From NCBI GenBank assembly GCA_029339195.1, contig JAPTJF010000406.1, positions 1 through 57,650 on the forward strand: a stretch of DNA of 57,650 nucleotides. Direction: 5' to 3'. The translations under genes were made by a program, and so were the position numbers. Source of the stretch: Micractinium sp. NFX-FRZ (taxonomy: Eukaryota > Chlorophyta > Trebouxiophyceae > Chlorellales > Chlorellaceae). The notes under the pieces were generated by a model. The model was not told where the DNA came from. It saw only the letters and a program-made list of their open reading frames with translations, and did no database searches. Of the stretch, positions 1-8,542 are shown piece by piece (within the stretch, counting starts at the first letter, position 1; every line of letters begins with the position of its first letter).

Positions 1-80
1 GCCACCTCGGTGCGCCGGCCTTTGTCGCCGAAGACGGTGATGGGGAAGGTCGGCCGGTCGTGGTAGTTGACGAAGCTGGC
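1..80 (-). other. Foreign-looking contig edge
   Basis: Before the first recognisable mTERF sequence at 81 lie 80 bases that match nothing else in the window. Read on the minus strand they form one open frame of 26 codons beginning ASFVNYHDRPTFPITVFG, with G or C at every third position but one. That is typical of a high-GC bacterial gene and unlike the alanine/glutamine-rich local sequence. I cannot name the protein. The simplest reading is a chimeric join at the contig end; horizontally acquired DNA is the less likely alternative. Confidence 0.5.
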
Positions 81-255
81 AAGCGGCCAACTGAACCGCC
101 CGACTACGATGCCGCCCCAGAGGTGGGCAGCCCCATGCCAAGCAGCAGATGTGCGGCATCGTAGTCGGGCGGTGCGGCATCGTAAGCGGCCAACTGAACC
201 GCCCGACTACGATGCCGCACATCTGCTGCTTGGCATGGGGCTGCCCACCTCTGGG
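81..255. repeat. Fold-back inverted repeat at the 5' edge of mTERF copy 1
   Basis: Bases 81-115 are a direct repeat of 184-218. Bases 116-173 are the reverse complement of 198-255 (58 bp, no mismatch seen), and 174-183 is a further short inverted piece. The segment therefore runs forward, flips, then runs forward again through the same part of the mTERF gene. This is what template switching or a mis-assembled fold-back produces. It also makes the upstream part of the open frame (67-183) artificial. Confidence 0.85.
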
Positions 256-1740
256 GCAGCTGATCTGCTGCGGGCTGTTGCCAAGTTGCCTCTCTCACGG
301 CAGCATGGCGTGGTGCAGCACATTACCGAGGTGGCGGCACACCTTCGCAGCCTGGGCGTGGAGCAGCAACAGCTGGCGCAGCTGGTGCAGCGCTGCCTCG
401 AGCTGTTCAGCTGGCCAGTGGAGGAGCGAGCAGGGGTGCTGTTTAGGCAGCTGCTGCAGCTTGGCCTGACTGCGGCAGAGGCTGGCAAGTGCTTTGAACA
501 GATGGCACAGGCTGCAGGATCGCCCAGCTTCCAGCCAGCGATTGACGCGCTGTCAGCGCTGCACGAAGCGGCTAGCGGCAAGGGCAGCGAGTCGGGCAAG
601 CAGCAACTAGGCGGGCTGCTGAGGCGGCAGCCGTCAGCACTTAGCTTGCTCACTTACAGGGCCGACACGCTGCTGCAGCGCATTGCCAATCTGCGGCGCC
701 TGGGGATGAGCAGTGCACAGACTGTGGCGGGCCTTGGGCGCTCGTGGGCTCTTCTACGCATGAGTCCCGACCACCTGGACAAACGGCAGCAGCTGCTGCA
801 GCAGGAGCTGGGCGTTGGCAGCGACCTGTTTGCCAAAATCTTGCGCCAGCACCCCAGAGCGGTCAGCGGGAGTGAGCAGACGCAGCTGCAGCGAGTGCGA
901 GCGCTGGTAACGGTGAGTTTCAGGGGGCAGCTGGTGCCTGAGGTGGTTCAGTGTGCTCTTGCAGTCTTTAGTGCTGGTGCTTTTGGGTGGCCGAAGCTTG
1001 TGAGTGCAGCCAGGATGGTGTGTACACTCGCTCCTGCCCCAGTAACTGCCAAGTTGCCTGCTTCCGTTGCCCTTGCCCCGCAGGTGTTTGGCAGAGAGGC
1101 GGCGTTGGGAATGGTGAACAGCTCGACTGGCCTGCTCGCCGTTCGCAGCGCTGTGTGGCAGACGGCGCTGGAGGTGATGCGGCTTGTGGGCGTGGCAGAC
1201 CCGGCGGCAGTGGCGCAGAGGAATGCGCGTGTGTTGGAAATGAACTGGCTGGATTCATGCAGGCTTGTCAACCGGCTGGCGCTGCAGCGCTGCCTGGGCC
1301 TCTCCCCTGCGGCTGTGTACCAGCAGCATGCCGGCTATGCAGCAGGCTACGGCGCTCCCCGGCTGGTAGGCCGCCTGCTGTACCTGGAGCAGTGCGGCCT
1401 GCTGCCGCTGGTGGAAGACAAGCGGGCACGGCTGAGTGTGTGGCGGCGGGAGCGCGGCCTGCCAGCAAACCGCACGGCGCCAGGGGAGCCGGCACTCATC
1501 AGCCTCCGCGACGTGTGCACCCTGAAAGACCCGGCCTTTTCGGGCTTGCTCAACAAGAAGGGCTGCGGCGCCGGCTTTGCTGCCTTCCAAGCCGGGCTGC
1601 ACGACCTGCCTGCCTGGCAGCAGCTGTGGGCGGCAGCAGTGGTGGAAGCGGCACGGTTGTGGGCAGCGCTGCCGGATGAGCTGCGGGAGGGGCTGGCTGC
1701 TGGTGCTGCCAAGGCGCCAGCAGAGGAAGGTGTGGAATAA
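184..1740 (+). CDS. mTERF-like protein, copy 1 (5' truncated)
   Basis: The mTERF family consists of nucleic-acid-binding proteins built from helix-turn-helix repeats that act in organelle gene expression. Authentic sequence starts at about 184 (KRPTEPPDYDAA); the transit-peptide exon present in copies 2-5 is missing because the contig edge cuts the gene. Exons are 184-912 and 1084-1740, both phase 0. Repeats such as LRSLGVEQQQLAQLVQRC, IANLRRLGMSSAQTVAGL and LVGVADPAAVAQRN follow the leucine-rich mTERF pattern. The C-terminal part contains GRLLYLEQCGLLPLVEDKRA and the shared tail GCGAGFAAFQAGLH. The intron 913-1083 is 171 nt, a multiple of three, with no stop, so an unspliced message would stay open. 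The last residues (AKAPAEEGVE) match copy 3. The family call rests on repeat pattern only. Confidence 0.65.
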   Translation, partial: KRPTEPPDYDAAHLLLGMGLPTSGAADLLRAVAKLPLSRQHGVVQHITEVAAHLRSLGVEQQQLAQLVQRCLELFSWPVEERAGVLFRQLLQLGLTAAEAGKCFEQMAQAAGSPSFQPAIDALSALHEAASGKGSESGKQQLGGLLRRQPSALSLLTYRADTLLQRIANLRRLGMSSAQTVAGLGRSWALLRMSPDHLDKRQQLLQQELGVGSDLFAKILRQHPRAVSGSEQTQLQRVRALVTVSFRGQLVPEVVQCALAVFSAGAFGWPKLVSAARMVCTLAPAPVTAKLPASVALAPQVFGREAALGMVNSSTGLLAVRSAVWQTALEVMRLVGVADPAAVAQRNARVLEMNWLDSCRLVNRLALQRCLGLSPAAVYQQHAGYAAGYGAPRLVGRLLYLEQCGLLPLVEDKRARLSVWRRERGLPANRTAPGEPALISLRDVCTLKDPAFSGLLNKKGCGAGFAAFQAGLHDLPAWQQLWAAAVVEAARLWAALPDELREGLAAGAAKAPAEEGVE

Positions 1741-1999
1741 GAATACTTGCATTTGCTTACCGCACCAAATGTATTCCGTACAACATACATTCACAATTTT
1801 CCATCTGATAAAAAGTTGCTCCCCGCCCAGTGCTCGCTTTGCCCGCTAGCGCTGCACCCTTGCTCTGCTGTGCTCTTGCTGTGCTCTTGTGTTGATGAGC
1901 ATTGTGCCCACACATTGAGGGCCAACCGGCCTTCCATTTCCTTGGTTTCAAACAGCATTCTATCATGTAACTTACCCACATGTCACCAAAACGAACGTG
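1741..1999 (+). other. 3' UTR of mTERF copy 1 with TGTAA signal
   Basis: This AT-richer stretch follows the stop of copy 1 and is closely repeated after copy 3 (7607-7980), including the ACCAAATGTATTCCGTACAA segment. TGTAA, the usual green-algal polyadenylation signal, lies at 1966-1970, about 226 nt after the stop. Nothing coding is seen. Confidence 0.6.
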
Positions 2000-2290
2000 G
2001 GCAGCGCACGCATGTGCCAACGGAGAAGGGGCGCCTGCCACTGCTGCCTGTCCCCCTGAGCCCACACCACGGGGCAAGCCGACGCTGCTGCCGCTGGCGC
2101 CCCCCGGCATGGCGCCGGAATTCTGATCCAGGCAAGTGGAGCTGTAGCTGCTGCCCGTCAGCCATCCATCAAGGCCACCTGCTGCTCCATGGCCCGGATT
2201 TTGGGGCAACAGATGTGGAAGGAGTGGCAGGTGACTGGCACCACCACTGGGTACAGCGCAGCGAGGGCCTGCACACCTTCTGTAGGGTGC
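2000..2290 (-). pseudogene. Relic of the LRR-gene last exon (R1)
   Basis: The minus strand resembles the end of intron 17 plus the start of exon 18 of the LRR gene (10874-11348). A short-intron-end-like stretch (GTGGTGCCAGTCACC) is followed by an EQQ-type start (MEQQVALMD), then a diverged glycine/alanine-rich tail. No upstream LRR exons are present. It separates mTERF copies 1 and 2 and is interpreted as debris of the duplication unit. Confidence 0.5.
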
Positions 2291-2547
2291 CTGCAGGGAG
2301 GTGGGACCCAGTAGAGATCACATGTGTGTGTGTATATCCGGCCGACGTTACCACGTGTCCTTCACATTCTGCCAAGTGACGGATACACTGTCGGGGGCAA
2401 CGGCGGCAGGGCGGTGCGCTGCGCATGCCGCGGGCCCCACAGTTTGAGCCTTGGCGCGCTTTGCCGATGCTCAAGCCTCGCTACTCATAGTTTCAATCAA
2501 CGGGGGCAGGGCAGCGGCTGCACAGTGGCTGTGTCCGCCCGTGCCAG
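2291..2547 (+). promoter_or_regulatory. Repeated upstream region of the mTERF genes (copy 2)
   Basis: These bases directly precede the first ATG of copy 2. They are repeated before copies 3 (5220-5480) and 4 (8260-8542) and, more diverged, before copy 5 on the minus strand (51664-51950). Shared blocks include the GCCGACGTTACCAC motif and the GCGCTTTGCCGATGC segment. Conservation across copies and the position suggest promoter and 5' UTR. No TATA box or defined factor site can be assigned. Confidence 0.4.
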
Positions 2548-4659
2548 ATGCTCTCCCTCTCCGCCGGGGCGCAGTGCAGCCAGCGGCTGCTTGCACACAA
2601 TGTTGGTGGCGCACAGTTATCAATGCTGGTGGGCGTGCGCCGGCAAGCTCCGCAGGTGGGCGGCTTGCTTGCGCCTCGGCTCTTGCGTCGCTTGTAGCGC
2701 CCGCCCTGCAAGTTGCCAGTGAGGAGGGTATTCGCGAGAGCCGTAACCGTGCGACAGCCCTGGCAGTGCATGAAAGAGGTGCCACTTGCCTGCCGTCTCC
2801 CGCCGCCGCTCTGTGCCGCCACTCGTCTCCGCTTTCAGCTGGGCCCCACAAACAGTGTGGTGGTGTCTACCTCTTTAAAGTGCTCATTACTTCATCCATG
2901 CAGGGCACCACATCTTGGCGGGCAGGTCAGCCCCACAAAGTGCTGCCGCCAGTGCAGCGGCTCAGGCAGCGGAGGCAGCGCGTGCAGCCGCAGTTCAACA
3001 GTGCTGCAGCCAGCAGCAGCACCGGCAGCAACAGCAGAGAATCGATAGCTGAGTTGGTTGTTGAGGAGCTGCTGTGGCAGGAGCGGGTGCAGCAGGGGGA
3101 GGGCAAGCGGCCAACTGAGCCGCCCGACTACGATGCCGCACAACTGCTGCTCGGCATGGGGCTGCCCACCTCTGGGGCAGGAGAGCTGCGGCGGGCCATC
3201 GCCAAGACGTATGTTGTGCGGCAGCATGGCGTGGTGCAGCACGGAAGCCAGGTGGCGGCACACCTGCGCAGCCTGGGCGTGGAGCAAGGGCAGCTGGCGC
3301 GGCTGGTGCGGCGCTGCCCCGAGCTGTTCAGCTGGCCAGTGGAGGAGCGAGCGGCGGTGCTGTTTGGGCAGCTACTGCAGCTTGGGCTGGCGGCGGCAGA
3401 CACTGGCAAGTGCTTTGAGCAGCAGGCAGGGGCAGCAGCAACTCGCAGCTTCCAGCCTGCCATTGACATGCTGGCAGCGCTGTATGAGGCGGCGGACAGC
3501 AAGGGCGGCGAGTCGGGCAAGCAGCAACTAGGCGGGCTGCTGAGGCGGCAGCCGTCAGCACTTAGCTTGCTCACTTACAGGGCCGACACGCTGCTGCAGC
3601 GCATTGCCAATCTGCGGCGCCTGGGGATGAGCAGTGCACAGACTGTGGCGGGCCTTCGGAAGTCTTGGAGGCTGCTGGACACGAGTCCCGGCCACCTGGA
3701 CCAGCGGCAGCAGCTGCTGCAGCAGGAGCTGGGCGTTGACAGCGACCTGTTTGCAAAGCTCCTGCGCCATGCACCCCGGGCGGTCTGCAGCAGTGATGCA
3801 ACGCTGCGGCAACGGTGCCGAGCACTTGTAGCGGTGAGTTCACAGGTGGCAGGTGCTGCCTGAGGTGGTTGAGTGTGCTCTTGCAGTCTGTAGTGCTGGT
3901 GCATTTGGTTGGCCGAAGCATGTGAGTGCAGCCAGGATGGTGTGTACACTCGCTCCTGCCCCAGTAACTGCGAAGTTGCCTGCTTCCGTTTCTCATGTTC
4001 CGCAGGTGTTTGGCAGAGATGCGGCGCTGCGGTTGGTGAACAGCTCAACTACCTTGCTCACTGTTGACAGCCCTGTTTGGCAGGCAGCATTAAAGGTGAT
4101 GCGACTTGTGGGCGTGGCAGACCCGACGGCAGTGGCGCAGCGGAATGCACAGTTGTTGAGTTACGACTGGCTGGAGCCACCAAAGCTTGCCAACCGGCTG
4201 GCGCTGCAGCGCTGCCTGGGTCTCACCCCTGCGGCTGTGTACCAGCAGCATGCCGGCTATATAGCAGGCTGCAGCGCTCCCCGGCTGGTAGGCCGCCTGC
4301 TGTACCTGGAGCGCTGCGACCTGCTGCCGCTGGTGGAAGACAAGCGGGCACGGCTGGGTGCGTGGCGGCGGGAGCGCGGATTGGATGCCCGGCGCACTGC
4401 GCCAGGGGAGCCGCTGTTTATCAGCCTCAACGACGTGGGCAAACTGTCGGACCCAGCCTTTGTGGGCTTACTCAACAAGAATGGCTGCGGCGCCGGCTTT
4501 GCCGCCTTCCAAGCCGGGCTGCACGGCCAGCCTGCCTATCAGCAGCTGTGGGCGGCAGCAGTGGCGGAAGCGGCGCGGTTGAGGGCAGCGCTGCCGGATG
4601 AGCTGCGGGAGGGGCTGGCAGCTGTTGCTGAAGGGCCAGCGGAGGGCGGCGAAGAGTAA
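2548..4659 (+). CDS. mTERF-like protein, copy 2 (complete)
   Basis: Three exons: 2548-2655, 2904-3833 and 4006-4659, all phase 0, giving 563 aa. Exon 1 encodes a short basic, Ser/Ala/Gln-rich leader (MLSLSAGAQCSQRLLAHNVG) lacking acidic residues. It continues after splicing into GTTSWRAGQPHKVLPPVQ and RLRQRRQR, so the N-terminus looks like an organelle transit peptide (plastid versus mitochondrion undecided). The ATG at 2898 sits inside the CATGCAG acceptor, and copy 5 has CGTGCAG there, so I prefer the upstream start. The body carries mTERF-type repeats (LRSLGVEQGQLARLVRRC, IANLRRLGMSSAQTVAGL). The C-terminal exon ends AEGPAEGGEE, matching copy 4. This is the best-preserved plus-strand copy. 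Confidence 0.7.
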
Positions 4660-4914
4660 CGCACTGCATCTGCGCTCTATTTGTTGTCTTCCTGACAAGT
4701 ATTCCAGTACTCCATCTGACTTCAGCTTCAATGTGCTTTTCCCTGCTTGCGCCTGCTTCGGCAGCAGCACTCCTGCTGTGCTCCCTGATTTGCTTTCTGA
4801 GCATCATGCACACGATTTTGGTGCTGGCAGTTGGCACCAACTGGCTCTCATGTCTGCTTTGTGCACAACAAGCAAGCCTTCAACTGCTAAAACACACATC
4901 GGTCAGTACGTGTG
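4660..4914 (+). other. 3' flank of mTERF copy 2
   Basis: This non-coding, AT-richer stretch after the stop shares its first part with the flank of copy 4 (GAAGAGTAACG followed by a CTGCA run) but not with copies 1 and 3. No TGTAA signal was seen. The alternation of two flank types supports duplication of a two-gene unit. Confidence 0.5.
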
Positions 4915-5220
4915 ATAATTATTAGACCTGGTCGGCATCTGGGCGGTGCACGCGTGTGCCAATCCAGAAGGGGCCTTTTGCTGCCGCCGCCGGCCCCGCA
5001 GGGCCCGTGCCACCTGGCAAGCTGCTGCTGCAGCCGCTCCTGCTGCCACGGGCGCTGTCCGGCTCTTCCTGGAACCCGATTACCGGGCCAGACAAGTGGA
5101 GCTGAAGCTTGCCCTTCATCCAGCAGGACCGGCTGCTGCGCCATGGACCAAATGATATTGCGTCCGGGTGTGGGAGGAGTGGCAGGTGACTGGCACCACC
5201 ACTAGGTACAGCTCAGCGAG
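4915..5220 (-). pseudogene. Relic of the LRR-gene last exon (R2)
   Basis: On the minus strand the 3' end closely matches the authentic LRR terminus: KGPFWIGTRVHRPDADQV here versus EGPFSIGTRVHRPDADQV at 10874-10930. The upstream half has drifted and is out of frame with that terminus. It sits tail-to-tail with mTERF copy 2, as the intact LRR gene does with copy 4. Confidence 0.75.
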
Positions 5221-5480
5221 GCCTGCAAATTGTCTGAAGGTGTCTGCAGAAAAGTGCACTCGAGTAGAGCACATGTATAAGTATTCTGCCGACGTTACCA
5301 CAATGTCGTACACATTGAAGGGGCTCTGGCGGCGGCAGCGGCTTCAGGGCGGTGCGCTGCGCATGCCGCGGGCCCCACAGAGCCTTGGCGCGCTTTGCCG
5401 ATGCACAAGCCTGGACACACGTGATACCAATCGACGGAGCAGGGCAGCGGCTGCACAGAGGCTGTGTCCGCCCGTGCCAG

Positions 5481-7606
5481 ATGCTCTCCCTCTCCGCCGG
5501 GGCGCAGTGCAGCCAGCGGCTGCTTGCACACAATGTTGGTGGCGCACAGGTATCGATGATGGCGGGCGGGCGCCGGCAAGCTCCTCAGGTGGGCGGCCGC
5601 CGCGCACTGCTTGCGCATTGGCTCTTGCGTCGCTTGTAGCGGCCTGCAAGTTGCCAGTGCGGAGGGTACTCACGGAAACGACCGCCGTGCGCCAGTCCTG
5701 TTGGTGTTGAGAAAGGCGTCGCTCGCCAGCGCGCTTCCCGCTGCCGCTCCGTGCACCTTCGCCACTCGTCTCCGCTTTCAGCTGGGTCCCACTAACAGCG
5801 CGGTGGTTTCTACCTCTTCAAAGTGCTCATTACTTCATCCATGCAGGGCACCACATCTTGGCGGGCAGGTCAGCCCCACAAAGTGCTGCCGCCAGCGCAG
5901 CGGCTCAGGCAGCGGCGGCAGCGCCCGCAGCCGCGTGCCTGGCAGGGCGGGTGTGCCGCCGCCAGCAGCAGCACCGGCAGCGACAGCAGAGAAGCGGTAG
6001 CTGAGGTGCTTGTTGAAGAGCTTCTGTGGCAAGAGCGGGTGCAGCAGGGGGCAGGCAAGCGGCCAACTGAGCCGCCCGACTACGATGCCGCGCAGCTGCT
6101 GCTCGGCATGGGGCTGCCCACCTCTGGGGCCGATAGCCTGCAGCAGGCCATTGGCGAGCTGCCTCTCTCACGGCAGCACGGCGTGGTTGAGCATATTGAC
6201 GAGGTGGCAGCACACCTGCGCAGCCTGGGAAATGTGGGGCAGCAGCAGCTGTCGCAGCTGGTGCAGCGCTGCCCAGAGCTGTTCAGCTGGCCAGTGGACG
6301 AGCGAGCGGCGGTGCTGTGTGGGCAGCTGCTGCAGCTTGGCCTGACGGCGGCAGAGGCTGGCAAGTGCTTTGAACATTATCCAGAAGCAGTTTCAAAGCC
6401 CAGCTTCCAGCCTGCCATCGGTGTGCTGGCAGCGCTGTATGAGGCGGCGGGCAGCAAGGGCGGCGAGTCGGGCGAGTGCCAGCTGGGCGGGCTGCTGAGG
6501 CAGCGTCCAGCGGCAGTGAATCTGCTCACTTCCAGGGCCGAGACGCTGCAAGAGCGCATTGTCAATCTGCGGCGTCTGGGGCTGAGCGATGGACAGATTG
6601 TGACGGGCCTTGTGCAGTCCTGGACTCTTTTGGACATGAGTCCCGACCACCTGGACCAGCGGCAGCAGCTGCTGCGGCAGGAGCTTGGCGTGGGCAGCGA
6701 CGTGTTTGCCAAAATTCTCCGCTGTGCACCCCGTGCGGTCGCCAACAGTGATGCAACGCTGCGCCGGCGGTGCCGTGCGCTCGTAGCGGTGAGAGTTTAG
6801 AAGTGGCAGGCGTTGCCCGGGTGTGGCCGGATTGGATGTGTTGCCGCTGCTTGCGGGTGGCTGCATGCGTGTATGAGTGCAACCAGGCTGAGAATTGCGC
6901 ATGTCCCTCGATCTGCCTTGCTCTCTGCTGCCAATCTCATGCCCTGCAGGTTTTTGGCAGAGACGCGGCGCTGCAAGTTGTGGACAGCTCGCCAGGCCTG
7001 CTCAAGATTGGCAGCGCTGTCTGGCAGGCGGCGCTGGAGGTGATGCGGCTTGTGGGCGTGGCAGACCCGGCGGCAGTGGCGCAGCGGAATGCACATGTGT
7101 TGGAAATGAACTGGCTGGATTCACGCAGGCTTGTCAACCGGCTGGCATTCCAACGCTGCCTGGGCCTCACCCCTGCTGCCGTGTACCAGCAGTATGCCGG
7201 CTATATAGCAGGCTACAGCGCTCCCCGGCTGGTAGGCCGCCTGCTGTACCTGGAGCGCTGCGACCTGCTGCCGCTGGTGGAAGACAAGCGGGCACGGCTG
7301 GGTGCGTGGCGGCGGGAGCGCGGGCTGGATGCCCGGCGCACGGCACCAGGCGAGCCGCTGTTTATCAGCATCTGCGACGTGTGCAAACTGCCAGACCCGG
7401 CCTTTTTGGGCTTGCTCAACAAGAAGGGCTGCGGCGCCGGCTTTGCCGCCTTTCAAGCCGGGCTGCACGCCCTGCCGGCCTGGCAGCAGCTGTGGGCGGC
7501 AGCGGAGGCGGAAGCGGCGCGGTTGAGGGCAGCGCTGTCGGATGAGCTGCGGGAGGGGCTGGCCGCTGGTGCTGCCAAGGCGCCAGCGGAGGAAGGTGTG
7601 GAATAA
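5481..7606 (+). CDS. mTERF-like protein, copy 3 (complete)
   Basis: Three exons: 5481-5588, 5847-6788 and 6950-7606, giving 568 aa. The leader exon (MLSLSAGAQCSQRLLAHNVG) and arginine-rich second segment resemble copy 2. The body repeats include SLQQAIGELPLSRQHGVVEH, shared with copy 4. Intron 2 (6789-6949) and the start of exon 3 (VFGRDAALQVVDSSPGLLKI) are nearly identical to copy 5 on the opposite strand 43 kb away, whereas the C-terminus (AKAPAEEGVE) matches copy 1. The gene is therefore a mosaic. No internal stop or frameshift is seen. A role in organelle gene expression is inferred from the family. Confidence 0.7.
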
Positions 7607-7984
7607 GAATACTTGCATGTGCTTACCGCACCAAATGTATTCCGTACAACATACATTCACAATTTTCCATCCGATAAAAAGTTGCTCCCCGCCCAGTGCT
7701 CGCTTTGCCCGCCAGCGCTGCACCCTTGCTGTGCTTGTGCTCTTGTGTTGGTAAGCATTGTGCCCACACATTGAGGGCCAACTGGCTGGGGCAGGGCCAC
7801 CGGTGCTCATCAGCCCTGCCCTGCCCTGCACCCTGCCCAGCCTCGGAGGCCCTTCCCCCCCCCCAGCTGCCGCCCAGCTTCCTTGCCTGTGGTGCGGGCG
7901 GCGGTGGAGGTCGTCCATGGGAGGCAGGTTGCATTTGTTACCTTCACACATCATTCTATCTACATGTAACTTACCCACATGTCA
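7607..7984 (+). other. 3' UTR of mTERF copy 3 with TGTAA signal
   Basis: Near-repeat of the flank of copy 1, with an extra C-rich insertion (about 7790-7920). A TGTAA poly(A) signal lies at 7965-7969, about 359 nt after the stop. Nothing coding is seen. Confidence 0.55.
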
Positions 7985-8260
7985 CCAAACGAATGTGGGC
8001 AGCGCACGCATGCGCCAACGGAGAAGGGGCGCCTGCCACTGCTGCCTGTCCCTCTGAGCCCACACCACGGGGCAAGCCGACGCTGCTGCCGTTGACGCCC
8101 CCCGGCTCTGCCTGGCACTGGAATTCTGATCCAGGCAAGTGGAGCTGAAGCTGTTGCCCTTCAACCAGCAGGGCCAGCTGCTGCTCCATGAACCAAATGA
8201 TACGGCGTAGGGGTGAGGAAGGAGTGGGAGGAGACTGGCAACACCACTAGGTACAGCTCA
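7985..8260 (-). pseudogene. Relic of the LRR-gene last exon (R3)
   Basis: The minus strand reads MEQQLALLVEGQQLQLHLPG, close to EQQLALLDQG in exon 18 of the LRR gene, after an intron-like stretch also seen there. The downstream part is diverged but stays open for about 70 codons. No other LRR exons accompany it, so a working gene is unlikely. Confidence 0.65.
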
Positions 8261-8542
8261 GCGAGGCCTGCAAATCCATCTGAAGGTGTCTGCAGAAAAG
8301 TGGACTCGAGTAGAGCACATGTGTGTGCACAAGTATTCTGCCGACGTTACCACAATGTCGTACACATTGAGGGAAGGGCACTGTCGGGGGCAACGGCGGC
8401 AGGGCGGGTGCGCTGCGCATGCCGCGGTTGCCCCACAGTTTGAGCCTTGGCGCGCTTTGCCGATGCACAAGCCTCAAAAAACGTGACACGAATTGACGGG
8501 GCAGGGCAGCGGCTGCACAGAGGCTGTGTCCGCCCGTGCCAG

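Noticed and set aside
67..183. N-terminal extension of the first mTERF frame
   Set aside because: Created by the inverted and direct repeats at the contig edge; not homologous to the leader of the other copies.
2898..2903. ATG at the start of the arginine-rich segment as the mTERF start codon
   Set aside because: It lies in a CATGCAG splice acceptor and is GTG in copy 5, while an upstream 36-codon exon is conserved in four copies.
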